Below are positions 43,539 through 51,805 of a stretch of DNA of 64,000 nt, piece by piece. Origin of the DNA: Clostridia bacterium (GTDB taxonomy: Bacteria > Bacillota > Clostridia > Christensenellales > Aristaeellaceae); contig JAFVXE010000028.1 of NCBI GenBank assembly GCA_017501255.1, forward strand, positions 124,001 to 188,000, in the 5' to 3' direction. Within the stretch, counting starts at the first letter, position 1. Each line of letters begins with the position of its first letter. The translations under genes were made by a program, and so were the position numbers. The notes under the pieces are model-generated. The model did not search any database. It was not told the DNA's origin and worked only from the letters and a program-made list of their open reading frames with translations.

Positions 43539-44487
43539 CTGCTAAACCCCTCCGCTTTCTTTCGTACGCATCATAGGCTTTCACCACGGTCTGCACCAGA
43601 TCGTGGCGCACAACATCGCTTTGGTTGAGACGGATAATGGCTACCTCCGGCACATCGCTGAGCACTTCCAGCGCTTGCAGAAGTCCGCTCTGCTTGCCAA
43701 AGGGCAGGTCGGTCTGGGTGGCATCGCCGGTGACCACCACGCGGCTGCCTGCGCCGAAGCGGGTCAGGAACATCTTCATCTGCTCCGGCGTGGTGTTCTG
43801 GGCTTCATCCAGAATGATGAAGCTGTCTGAGAGGGTGCGGCCACGCATATAGGCCAGCGGCGCAACTTCCAGCGCCCCCCGCTCCTGAAGCCGCTGGTAG
43901 CTCTCTGCGCCCATCATCTCATAAAGGGCATCGAACAGCGGGCGCAGGTAGGGATCCACCTTCTGGCTCAGGTCGCCGGGCAGGAAACCCAGCTTTTCGC
44001 CTGCCTCCACCGCCGGGCGGGTCAGCACGATGCGCTCCACTTCCTTGTTGCGCAGTGCCACCACAGCCAATGCCATGGCCAGATAGGTTTTGCCGGTACC
44101 GGCAGGGCCCACGGCAAAGGTGAGCTCATGTTCCTTGATGGCCTTCACATATTCATACTGACCAAAGGTTTTGCACCGCACCGGACGGCCCCGGTGGGTG
44201 ATGGCCACCGGCTCCTGAGGAATTTCGTCCAGCTTGTCCAGCTCGCCCCGCTTCACCAGGCTGAGGGCATAGCGGAGCACCGTGCGGTCCACGGTCATGC
44301 GGGCAGCGTGAAGCTGGCTCAGTTTATCGATGACGGCAGCGGTCATCTCCACTGCCTCCTCCGGGCCTTCCACCTCCAGGTCTGCACCCCGGAGGGCCAG
44401 TTTCACACCCAGTTCGTTTTCGATCAAGGGCAGGTTGCGCTCATTGGCGCCAAGCAGCGAAAGGGATGCTTCCATGCTGTCCAGCAT
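43525..44487 (-). CDS. phoH: PhoH-family ATPase
   Basis: The protein has 320 residues from ATG 44487, with GGGGAAAG upstream; an upstream TTG is less likely. It has GPAGTGKTYLAMA (Walker A) and SFIILDEAQNTTPEQMK (Walker B region), then RFGAGSRVVVTGDATQTDLP. PhoH-type proteins are putative RNA-linked ATPases found beside ybeY. It fits the conserved yqfD-phoH-yqfF order. Confidence 0.95.
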   Translation of the reverse strand: MLDSMEASLSLLGANERNLPLIENELGVKLALRGADLEVEGPEEAVEMTAAVIDKLSQLHAARMTVDRTVLRYALSLVKRGELDKLDEIPQEPVAITHRGRPVRCKTFGQYEYVKAIKEHELTFAVGPAGTGKTYLAMALAVVALRNKEVERIVLTRPAVEAGEKLGFLPGDLSQKVDPYLRPLFDALYEMMGAESYQRLQERGALEVAPLAYMRGRTLSDSFIILDEAQNTTPEQMKMFLTRFGAGSRVVVTGDATQTDLPFGKQSGLLQALEVLSDVPEVAIIRLNQSDVVRHDLVQTVVKAYDAYERKRRGLADDAQ

Positions 44488-44622
44488 GATCTTTCCCCGT
44501 ACATTGCAACTCAAAAGGGCACGCCTCCGATCATGGCAGCGCTGCCGGCTGCACAGGCAGGGACGGCAGATGCCAGTTTATCACCTTATATCATACAATA
44601 CTCTGCCCATTTGGTCAACAAA

Positions 44623-45906
44623 TCATTGCACAGGCGTATATGGCTGGCGGCTGGGCTGCCCATCGCTGTCAAGCAGCAAATCCGCCAGATATTCCCCGCT
44701 GGCGGTGGCATACACATAGCCATCCTCCCCCATGCAGGTTTCCATCCATTGTTCCACAAGCACATACCCCCGCAGGGTCTGGCGCAGCTTCTTCTCGGCG
44801 GCTGTTTTGGCTTCCTGCTCCACCTGGGCCAAAGGCCGCTGTCCGTTGCTCAATGCCACCTCCCGGTATTCCACCCGCCGCTGCCATACGGGGAAGAAAC
44901 AGCCCACCAGCGGCGTATCGGTCAGGTACAGCTGATAGGTCAGATATGCGGGCGTTTCCAAGGTTTCCGGCCAGCACAGCCAAGGGGTGCACAGTTGGTA
45001 TGCCGCCTGATTGCGCCCGGTTTCCTGACTGATGGTCTCCTGCAGAGGCAGACGCACCGTTTCCGCCTGCCAGCACCGGGCCACTACCCGGCCCCGAGCC
45101 GCTACCGGCACCATTTCTCCGTCGGCGTCCCGTTCTTCACCCCGGATGAGCACCTGACCCTTCCTCACCAGATCGCCCGGGCGCACCATGGCTGTGCCTG
45201 CATAAACCTGCACCGATTGCACCACTCCATCACGGGCAGCCAGCAGATGGCCGGGGTCCTGCTGAGGCAGCGCCGGTGCAGGGACACCCTGGGTGCATTC
45301 CACCACCAGCGTCACATTGTTCACATACACCCGGAACCAAGCCACCTCCGGATACCTCCGCTGCAACCAAAGCGCCAGCGTGGCAGCATCCACCTTTTCT
45401 TTGGGGATACCGGGTTTGATGCCTTCCTCCGAAAGATAGGCTGCCATATCCGCCTGATAGGGCCCTGCATCCACAATGCGGATCACCCATACATACCGCA
45501 TTGCCACCGCCAGCAGAACCGCCGCCAGCACAAGGCCGATCAGCAGGCCGGGACGGGTAAGCCAGTGGCGGATACGGGCGCCAATACCCACCGGAGCCGT
45601 CTTTTCCATGCGCCAGCCCTTTTCCTGTACAAGGGCTGCGATCCGCTCCACATCGGAAGACCGGCAAACACAGCGCAGCGTGCGATGATCCAGCCGCCGT
45701 GCGCTGACCAGCGTGATCTGTTCCTTTTGCAGGGTATTGAGAAAGCGTTCCAGATTGAGCCCGGTCAGGGTGAACTGATGATGCAGGCAATCCGGCAGGG
45801 GCAGATGGTGGAGCATCGCTTTCAACGGGTTGGCAGCCATCCGATCTGCATTTTCCGCTGCCGTCGTTTGTTCTGCCGCCACTGTCCTTCGTTCCCGAAT
45901 GACCAT
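44623..45906 (-). CDS. yqfD: Sporulation protein YqfD
   Basis: The protein has 427 residues from ATG 45906, just after yqfC. Residues ~25-100 form a small ferredoxin-like domain, then a membrane helix (~122-142, LLIGLVLAAVLLAVAMRYV) precedes a large extracytoplasmic region. PEVAWFRVYVNNVTLVVECTQG and LLAARDGVVQSVQVYAGTAMVRPGDLVRKGQVLI match YqfD. YqfD is a sigma-E-dependent mother-cell protein of unknown biochemistry. The extra ~40 upstream codons in the same frame lack a better ribosome site. Confidence 0.9.
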   Translation of the reverse strand: MVIRERRTVAAEQTTAAENADRMAANPLKAMLHHLPLPDCLHHQFTLTGLNLERFLNTLQKEQITLVSARRLDHRTLRCVCRSSDVERIAALVQEKGWRMEKTAPVGIGARIRHWLTRPGLLIGLVLAAVLLAVAMRYVWVIRIVDAGPYQADMAAYLSEEGIKPGIPKEKVDAATLALWLQRRYPEVAWFRVYVNNVTLVVECTQGVPAPALPQQDPGHLLAARDGVVQSVQVYAGTAMVRPGDLVRKGQVLIRGEERDADGEMVPVAARGRVVARCWQAETVRLPLQETISQETGRNQAAYQLCTPWLCWPETLETPAYLTYQLYLTDTPLVGCFFPVWQRRVEYREVALSNGQRPLAQVEQEAKTAAEKKLRQTLRGYVLVEQWMETCMGEDGYVYATASGEYLADLLLDSDGQPSRQPYTPVQ

Positions 45907-45911
45907 CTTCC

Positions 45912-46172
45912 TCACCCTTTCGGCCGGTAGCACAGTTTTTCTATTTTGCCAAGCACCACCAGCCCATCCTGATCGTACCGGGTCAGGGACAGCCTTTGAC
46001 CATTGATCACCAGAAGTCCGCACAGGGTTTTCAGAATGATCTCCCGCTCTGTACAGGCATATACGCCCTGATGCTGCTCCACAATCACCTTTTCATCCCC
46101 CACCAGCACGGAGCGGGGCCACCCGAACACCAACTCCTGCGGCAAATCCGCTTGCTTGAACCGATCCAGCAT
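45912..46172 (-). CDS. yqfC: Sporulation protein YqfC
   Basis: The protein has 86 residues from ATG 46172, with AAAGGAGG six bases upstream. The sequence ELVFGWPRSVLVGDEKVIVEQHQGVYACTEREIILKT is typical of the YabP/YqfC family. It lies six bases before yqfD and is co-transcribed with it from a sigma-E-like promoter. Confidence 0.93.
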   Translation of the reverse strand: MLDRFKQADLPQELVFGWPRSVLVGDEKVIVEQHQGVYACTEREIILKTLCGLLVINGQRLSLTRYDQDGLVVLGKIEKLCYRPKG

Positions 46173-46197
46173 ACCGCGCCTCCTTTTGTTTTGGAAA

Positions 46198-46226
46198 AGC
46201 ATATGAGGCGCTTCAGGTGAAAATGC
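46198..46226 (-). promoter_or_regulatory. Putative sigma-E promoter of yqfC-yqfD
   Basis: On the minus strand GCATTTT (46226-46220) and CATATGCT (46205-46198) are 14 bases apart. Known sigma-E promoters resemble KMATATT, 13-15 bases, CATAYAHT; each box deviates by one base. B. subtilis yqfC and yqfD are sigma-E targets. Confidence 0.6.
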
Positions 46227-46249
46227 AGCAATATGTGCCTTTCTTCCGC

Positions 46250-46301
46250 TTGACAGAAGGAAAGGTAATCTGTTATCTTTTTATTGGTAACATATTACCA
46301 A
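46250..46301 (+). promoter_or_regulatory. MarR promoter with palindromic operator
   Basis: TTGACA (46250-46255) and TTATCT (46273-46278) are 17 bases apart. A perfect inverted repeat TTGGTAA-CATA-TTACCAA (46284-46301) covers the predicted start site. Size and symmetry suit a MarR dimer, suggesting autorepression of the MarR-flavodoxin operon. Confidence 0.75.
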
Positions 46302-46344
46302 ACATAGAAACAAGAAACCATCCGCAAAGGAAAGGAGCAATCCC

Positions 46345-46857
46345 ATGCAACTGAGCGAAGTGACCCAAAGCAGCACCATGGACTTTTCCGGCATTGAAAG
46401 CTCCTACTTTCTGTTGGGCCTGCTCAGTGCGTTTGACAATCGCTTTCAGGCCATCGCCGACCGATTGATTGGGGAAATCAGCTGGAAACAGTTTTTCACC
46501 ATCATCTGCGTCAATCTCTGCAAGGAAAGCCCCACTTTGCAGCAACTGGCGGATGTGATGGGTACCTCCCACCAAAACTGCAAACAGCTGCTGCTCAAGC
46601 TGGAAAAGAAGGAGTTCGTGGCCTTGGAGGCTGATCCAGCCGATCGGCGCAAGCAGCGCATCCGGCTGACACCGGCTTGTATGGCCTTCTGCCGGCAGAA
46701 TGACGAACGCAGTCAAACCCTGATGCAGCAGATGTTTGCCGGCATTCCGGAGGAGCATCTGCGCATTACCATCCAGACCATTTTACAGATGGAACGGCAG
46801 CTGAGCGGACTGGCAGATGCTAACAATCCCAAAGAACAGGAGATACAACATGAATAA
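46345..46857 (+). CDS. MarR-family transcriptional regulator
   Basis: The protein has 170 residues with AAAGGAG upstream. The winged helix-turn-helix lies at ~50-115: PTLQQLADVMGTSHQNCKQLLLKLEKKEFV followed by the wing DPADRRKQRIRLT, whose Asp-Arg-Arg pattern is typical of MarR. Helices on both sides would form the dimer. It overlaps the flavodoxin gene by eight bases, and probably represses both until a ligand, perhaps an oxidant or phenolic compound, binds. Confidence 0.9.
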   Translation: MQLSEVTQSSTMDFSGIESSYFLLGLLSAFDNRFQAIADRLIGEISWKQFFTIICVNLCKESPTLQQLADVMGTSHQNCKQLLLKLEKKEFVALEADPADRRKQRIRLTPACMAFCRQNDERSQTLMQQMFAGIPEEHLRITIQTILQMERQLSGLADANNPKEQEIQHE

Positions 46858-47383
46858 CGGCATCATTCTCTATCAAAGCAAATACGGTGCGACCAGGAAA
46901 TATGCCAATTGGCTGGCAGAATCCACCGGTTTTAGCTGCATGGAAACCAAAAAGGCCACCCTTGCGGCAGTGCAGCCCTACAAGACCATCGTGCTCATGG
47001 GCGGTGTGTACGCCTCAGGCGTGGCGGGACTGAGTTTCCTGAAAAAGAACCTTTTGGGTCTGAAAGGCAAGCGTATCCTGATTTTTGCCGTGGGTGCCTC
47101 CCCCTATGATGAAGCCGCCATTGAGCAGGCACGCCAACACAATCTGAAAGGGGAGCTGAGCCATATTCCCCTGTTCTATGGGCGGGGCAGCTGGAATCTG
47201 GAGGGCATGACTTTCGGTGACCGTACCCTTTGCAAGCTGCTGCTGAAAGCCGTTGCCAAGCAGGATCCCTCCACCTACGAGCCTTGGCAGGCAGCTTTGG
47301 TGGAGGCAAACGCCAACAACGGCGCATTCGACTGGTCGGACAAAGCCTATCTGGAGCCCCTGCTGGCTGCCCTGAAAGCTTGA
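46850..47383 (+). CDS. Flavodoxin-domain protein
   Basis: The protein has 177 residues from ATG 46850 with AGGAGAT upstream. The N terminus GIILYQSKYGATRKYANWLAE is the flavodoxin FMN-phosphate loop (S-K-Y-G-A-T), followed by VLMGGVYASGVAGLSFLK. It resembles the HemG-like flavodoxin family (protoporphyrinogen oxidase), but a redox or stress role is as likely. It is co-transcribed with the MarR gene. Confidence 0.85.
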   Translation: MNNGIILYQSKYGATRKYANWLAESTGFSCMETKKATLAAVQPYKTIVLMGGVYASGVAGLSFLKKNLLGLKGKRILIFAVGASPYDEAAIEQARQHNLKGELSHIPLFYGRGSWNLEGMTFGDRTLCKLLLKAVAKQDPSTYEPWQAALVEANANNGAFDWSDKAYLEPLLAALKA

Positions 47384-47409
47384 CAAGGCAGCGCTTCTTC
47401 TGCTACACT
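47380..47409 (+). promoter_or_regulatory. Promoter of the GNAT/TIGR04076 pair
   Basis: A perfect TTGACA (47380-47385, overlapping the flavodoxin stop), an 18-base spacer and TG-extended TACACT (47404-47409) would start a transcript near 47416. That leaves a ~290-base leader before the GNAT gene. Confidence 0.6.
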
Positions 47410-47415
47410 GACCCT

Positions 47416-47702
47416 GACAAGGCAAAACCACCCAAAGGATGTGATGTTGCCGATTCTCCGGCTGCCGCCCCGTCGGTTTGCGGAGGATTCGGAAAGAGCG
47501 GAAAAGCCAAGTGCATACGCAATCAAGCTGTATTTTGTCAGCTTTGTTTGTGTTGCATGGATGGTTTTTCGCTCTGCAACGGAAGCCTTTTTTCGCCGCA
47601 GAGTGTATGGCTCTGCGGTTTTTCTTTTGGGAAAATATCCACTGGCTATCCGAACGGTTTTGCCTTGTCACTGAAACAAACCATATTGGAGGAAGAATAC
47701 CT
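47416..47702 (+). other. Long untranslated leader, unclassified
   Basis: The ~290-base stretch has no convincing gene. It contains GC-rich segments around 47450-47510 and a strong intrinsic terminator at 47596-47628, which lies before the GNAT start. It could be an attenuator or riboswitch leader, or hold a small RNA. I could not match it to a riboswitch class from memory. Confidence 0.4.
47596..47628 (+). terminator. Intrinsic terminator within the leader
   Basis: CCGCAGAG, loop of seven, CTCTGCGG, then TTTTTCTTTT. Confidence 0.85.
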
Positions 47703-48266
47703 ATGCATACCATCAAAAAAGTTCAGTTATGCGGCGAGAAGGAACACATCACCCCCAACACCCCTGCAGGGAGTTGCAGAACGATTGAAAGGATCGTGGA
47801 TACCAATCTGAAAAGAACCATCGCAAGAAGGATTCTGGAAAACCTTCACGCTTGGTTTGAAGTGGATGAGAGCAGGGAGCAATATATCCGCGAGTGTTCC
47901 GACTGGATATTCTTTGCTGCCAAGGAAAATGGCGATGATGCCGGATTCCTCTGCCTGAAGGAAACAGGCCGACAGACGGTGGAACTGGCCGTTATGGGCG
48001 TTCTCCGGGAGTACCACAGGCGTGGTTTGGGGAGAGCCCTGCTAAAGGAAGCCCAAAAGGTTGCAGCAAAGGAAGGCTATTCCTTCATGCAGGTCAAGAC
48101 GGTAAAGATGGGCGTCTATGAGGACTACGACGTTACCAACCGCTTCTATCTGTCCATGGGATTTGCGGAGTTTGAAGTTCTTGAAGAACTCTGGGGCAAA
48201 GAGAATCCCTGCCAGATCTATGTTATGTCCCTAAGCAAAGCCGAAGCCATTCAGGAGGATCTATGA
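47703..48266 (+). CDS. GNAT-family N-acetyltransferase
   Basis: The protein has 187 residues from ATG 47703, with TTGGAGGAAG upstream; the longer reading frame includes the leader and is rejected. The acetyl-CoA loop VLREYHRRGLGRALLKEAQ lies in the second half, followed by YDVTNRFYLSMGF, which is the typical GNAT ending. The N-terminal ~60 residues are less typical. The substrate is unknown. It overlaps the next gene by four bases (ATGA). Confidence 0.85.
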   Translation: MHTIKKVQLCGEKEHITPNTPAGSCRTIERIVDTNLKRTIARRILENLHAWFEVDESREQYIRECSDWIFFAAKENGDDAGFLCLKETGRQTVELAVMGVLREYHRRGLGRALLKEAQKVAAKEGYSFMQVKTVKMGVYEDYDVTNRFYLSMGFAEFEVLEELWGKENPCQIYVMSLSKAEAIQEDL

Positions 48267-48625
48267 AAAAGTGGTATGATGAAGAATATGCATTCAGCGT
48301 TGAGGTAGCCGGATTTCTGCACGGAGATCACACCGAGCGATATTGCCGCAATGGCGAAGAGATCGGCGACCGCTATACCTGTACTTATGGCTGCCCCGTC
48401 AATCAGGACGGATACGGAATCTGCTCCAAAACAATGATGCTGCTGTATCCCTTGATGGAAGCGGTCAGAAGCGGAGGAGACCTTGAAAACCTTGGCGGTG
48501 ATGGGAAATACTCCAAAACGGTTGTATGCCCGGATGGATGCGTGATTTTCAGGCTGACCGCAACGCCGCTGGGAAATGAGAATTTCCACAAGGGCCGGCT
48601 TTATGATTATCCGGATCAGACATAA
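48263..48625 (+). CDS. TIGR04076-family protein
   Basis: The protein has 120 residues. It has the Cys-rich pattern CTYGCP, GYGICSKTMMLLYPLMEAVRSGGD and VVCPDGCVIFRLTA, which I recognise as the TIGR04076 family of unknown function. The cysteines could bind a metal or act in redox. Coupled translation with the GNAT gene implies a shared role. Confidence 0.75.
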   Translation: MKKWYDEEYAFSVEVAGFLHGDHTERYCRNGEEIGDRYTCTYGCPVNQDGYGICSKTMMLLYPLMEAVRSGGDLENLGGDGKYSKTVVCPDGCVIFRLTATPLGNENFHKGRLYDYPDQT

Positions 48626-48767
48626 AGCTATCCATTCGAATCTTCCTGCCACTGGAAGTGATGTCCAACTACTGAAATGAAGAAAGCCCTATGTCCGATG
48701 ATGGCGAAATGTGTGGGCGGCAGCCACGGCTATAACCGGCATCGGGCAACTGCCGCAAATGAGAAAA

Positions 48768-48793
48768 CCCCCGCACTGTATCCAGTGCGGGGG
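48768..48793 (-). terminator. Terminator of ackA
   Basis: CCCCCGCACTG-TATC-CAGTGCGGGGG is a perfect 11-bp stem; the minus-strand product continues with GTTTTCTC. It lies 21 bases after ackA. Confidence 0.9.
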
Positions 48794-48813
48794 CAATCTT
48801 CATCGTTGTAAAA

Positions 48814-50034
48814 TTAGTCCACGATGGGCTGACCGGACACGATGCACAGGGTATCCTTGGCGATGACGGATTCCTCATCGGTGGGGATGACGCAGATCTT
48901 CACCTTGCTGTCGTCGGTGGAGATGGTGCACTCATAGGCATGACCATCAGCGCAGGCAGCATTCTTGGCGGGATCCAGCTTGGCGCCCAGGTACTCGAAG
49001 TCCTGCATGATCATCTCACGCAGCTTGCCGTTGTTCTCACCGATACCGGCCGTGAACACGATGGCATCCACGCCGCCCATTTCAGCAGCGTAAGCGCCGA
49101 TGTACTTGCGAACGCTCCACACCAGCATATCACGGGCCAGAATGGCATCCTCGTTGCCTTCGGCGGCAGCGGCATCCACGTCACGCATATCGCTGCTGAT
49201 GCCGCTGATGCCCAGAAGGCCGCTCTGCTTGTTCATCATGTTCAGAACGCCCTTGACGTCCATATCGGTGTTGTCCACCAGATATTCCACCACAGCAGCA
49301 TCCAAAGTGCCGCAGCGGGTGCCCATCAGCACGCCCTCCAGAGGGGTGATGCCCATGGAGGTATCCAGGCACTTGCCGTCCTTCACAGCAGCCAGAGAGG
49401 AGCCGTTGCCCAGATGGCAGGTGATGATGCGGCTGCCTTCCTTCTCAAGGCCCAGGAACTCGCGCACGCGCTTGCTCACATAGCGGTGGGAAGAACCGTG
49501 GAAGCCGTAGCGGCGAACGTGCAGGTCGGTGTAGTACTTCTTGGGCACACCGTACATGAAGGCCTTGGCGGGCATGGTCTGATGGAAAGCGGTATCGAAC
49601 ACAGCCACATTGGGGGTGTTGGGCATCACCTTTTCGCAGGCCAGAATGCCCTGCAGGTTGGCGGGGTTATGCAGGGGGCCCAGAGGAATGTTGGCCTCGA
49701 TGGCAGCCTTCACTTCCTCGGTAACCAAAGTGCTGGCAGTGAAGCTTTCGCCGCCATGCAGCACGCGGTGACCCACAGCGCCGATTTCGTCCATGCTCTT
49801 CAGCACACCCTTTTCGGTATCCAGCAGACCCTTGAGCATCCATTCGATGCCCTCGGTGTGATCCTTCATGGGGGTGGTCACTTCGAAGACCTTGTCGCCC
49901 ACCTTCTGCTTGATGCGGCTGCCTTCGATGCCGATGCGCTCTACCAGACCCTTGGCCAGCGTGGCGTTGGAATCCATGTCGATGAGCTGATACTTGAGGG
50001 AGGAAGAACCAGCGTTGAGGATAAGAATTTTCAT
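48814..50034 (-). CDS. ackA: Acetate kinase
   Basis: The protein has 406 residues from ATG 50034 with AAAGGAG eight bases upstream. Signature motifs are KILILNAGSSSLKYQLID at the start, AVGHRVLHGGE, NTPNVAVFDTAFHQTMP, YGFHGSSHRYV, CHLGNGSSLAAV, MGTRCGTLD and VFTAGIGENN. It converts acetyl phosphate and ADP into acetate and ATP in fermentation. No pta is seen next to it. Confidence 0.98.
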   Translation of the reverse strand: MKILILNAGSSSLKYQLIDMDSNATLAKGLVERIGIEGSRIKQKVGDKVFEVTTPMKDHTEGIEWMLKGLLDTEKGVLKSMDEIGAVGHRVLHGGESFTASTLVTEEVKAAIEANIPLGPLHNPANLQGILACEKVMPNTPNVAVFDTAFHQTMPAKAFMYGVPKKYYTDLHVRRYGFHGSSHRYVSKRVREFLGLEKEGSRIITCHLGNGSSLAAVKDGKCLDTSMGITPLEGVLMGTRCGTLDAAVVEYLVDNTDMDVKGVLNMMNKQSGLLGISGISSDMRDVDAAAAEGNEDAILARDMLVWSVRKYIGAYAAEMGGVDAIVFTAGIGENNGKLREMIMQDFEYLGAKLDPAKNAACADGHAYECTISTDDSKVKICVIPTDEESVIAKDTLCIVSGQPIVD

Positions 50035-50141
50035 GTGACTGTCTCCTTTAGAATATATTTGGGCAATACAGTTGTCCTGTCTGCTTTGCCAACGGCAGGG
50101 ATGTCCCTGCGCCTCACACCGCAACCTGTGCGGGGAATGCC

Positions 50142-51644
50142 TTAATCGATGATGTTTTTCATTGCTTCGAATGCAATGCCATATTGTTCAGCATGCTGCT
50201 GGGCTGCACCGCCCTCCGGGCCGATGAGCACGGTCTCACCACCCGTTACAATGGTGGTATAAGCGTCCACTTTCTCCATGCCATTCTCCGTTTGCACCAT
50301 CACGTCGGGCATGATGCCCAGCTCAGCTTCCATCACAGGAATCTCCACCCTTTGCAACCGGGTACAGCGGGCGAAAGCGCCGCTTCCAATCTGACGGATG
50401 CTTTGTGGAAACGTGACGATTTCCAATGTGTTGGCATCGTTGAAGGCCATAGCATCCACCACTTCCACGCCATCCGGCACCTGATACTGGCTGCGCTCCT
50501 GCCACGGGGCGTAACACACCAGCCGTTTGCCATCTTTGGACAGAAGCACTGTGCCATCATCCTGTGTCATAAAGCCGACGCAATCCTCATCCACCTCAAA
50601 CCGTTCCAGCCATGGGCAGATGATAAAATTGTAATTGCCAATCTGCACCAAATTGCGGGGCAAGCGGATGCTTTCCAGATAGCTGCAGCCATAGAAACAG
50701 CTCTCACCAATCGTTTTGATGGAATCGGGCAATTGCACATCATACAGCTCGAAGCAGCTTTCAAACACACCATCGGGGAGCGCTTCCAGCTGCGCAGGCA
50801 GCCGGATGCTTACCATCCTGCTGCAACCTGAAAAAGCAAATTCCCCAATACTGGTAATACTATCCGGCAGAAGCACCTGTCGCACTGCCGTTTCGTAGAA
50901 CGCATAGGGAGCCAGCTGAGTAACTGTCTGCCCGCCGATGGTTTGCGGTACCTCCACATGGGTTGCAGTGCCCGTGTAGGCCGTAATGGTCAGCGTGCCA
51001 TCCGACAGTTCTTCAACATCAAAATCCGCTTCGTTGGCAGAGGGGGCCGTGCGCTGCACCGGCAGGTGAAAACTGCTGATGACCAGCGGCATATTGGTAT
51101 CCAGCCAGTCCACACCGGTCTGATACATCAGGAAATACAAATCGCCCTGATCGTTGACCCAGACCATCTCGAAGCCCTGTCCCACCATTTCCACCTGCAA
51201 AGCGGGCAGGCCATCCAGCAGGAAGGTATCCAGCAGTTTGCTGGACTCGGTGATTTCACCGGCAAACAGCGCCCTGCCTTCCAGCAGGAAAGAGGCGGCA
51301 TATTCATCCTCCGTGGTTTCCGGATCCATTTCTGCTGAATATTCCGCCACCATCAGCACACCGCCATCCGGTGTCATGGCAACAACTGCGGGATACGCAT
51401 AGCCTGCGTCGAAGCATTCCCATTCCATGGGCAGATCAACGGCAAAATGCCCGCAGCGCACCGGATAACAGGTCATGCCGGGAATCAGCCAGCCTTCAAT
51501 GTCCTCTGGTACCTGATAAACATCGCCATCGGTGGTGACAAGGCCATTTTCAGCTTCCTCAACAGGCGATATTTCCAATGCCCGAGCCGTCAGCGAGCAA
51601 CACAACATCATGACAACAAACAGAAAAAGCAACTGTTTTCTCAT
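50142..51644 (-). CDS. Exported BspA-type leucine-rich repeat protein
   Basis: The protein has 500 residues; ATG 51644 is preferred because AGGAGG is nine bases upstream. A signal peptide (~1-23) is followed by a ~200-residue region and then LRR_5 repeats (~225-430), such as LPDSITSIGEFAFSGCSRM and LPDSIKTIGESCFYGCSYLE. No membrane anchor or sorting signal is seen at the C terminus, so it may be secreted or held non-covalently. BspA-like LRR proteins bind host or bacterial surface partners. The gene ends 107 bases from ackA on the same strand. Confidence 0.85.
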   Translation of the reverse strand: MRKQLLFLFVVMMLCCSLTARALEISPVEEAENGLVTTDGDVYQVPEDIEGWLIPGMTCYPVRCGHFAVDLPMEWECFDAGYAYPAVVAMTPDGGVLMVAEYSAEMDPETTEDEYAASFLLEGRALFAGEITESSKLLDTFLLDGLPALQVEMVGQGFEMVWVNDQGDLYFLMYQTGVDWLDTNMPLVISSFHLPVQRTAPSANEADFDVEELSDGTLTITAYTGTATHVEVPQTIGGQTVTQLAPYAFYETAVRQVLLPDSITSIGEFAFSGCSRMVSIRLPAQLEALPDGVFESCFELYDVQLPDSIKTIGESCFYGCSYLESIRLPRNLVQIGNYNFIICPWLERFEVDEDCVGFMTQDDGTVLLSKDGKRLVCYAPWQERSQYQVPDGVEVVDAMAFNDANTLEIVTFPQSIRQIGSGAFARCTRLQRVEIPVMEAELGIMPDVMVQTENGMEKVDAYTTIVTGGETVLIGPEGGAAQQHAEQYGIAFEAMKNIID

Positions 51645-51684
51645 TATTGTCATCCTCCTGATAGCGTTTTGGGCGCAGTTATGC

Positions 51685-51690
51685 TACAAT
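51685..51690 (+). promoter_or_regulatory. Extended -10 promoter of tmcAL
   Basis: ATGCTACAAT contains a TGn-extended TACAAT. No good -35 box is present. The start would leave a ~110-base leader. Confidence 0.45.
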
Positions 51691-51805
51691 GCAATGGAAA
51701 AACCACACCTAGCTTACAGTATACACCTTTTGGATAAAGAATGGAAGGGGGGGACAAGCCCAAAAAGCTGCATACAGATGAATTTTGCAGCAACGGGCGC
51801 AGATT

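Noticed and set aside
41082..43628. 848-codon open frame on the plus strand
   Set aside because: Antisense to the yqfF gene, His/Gln/Gly-rich shadow with no ribosome site or motif.
44488..44622. Structured RNA or terminator between yqfD and phoH
   Set aside because: GC-rich short repeats only; no stable hairpin with a T tract.
47416..47600. c-di-GMP riboswitch
   Set aside because: A few short stretches looked alike, but the order of the conserved segments does not match the GEMM consensus.
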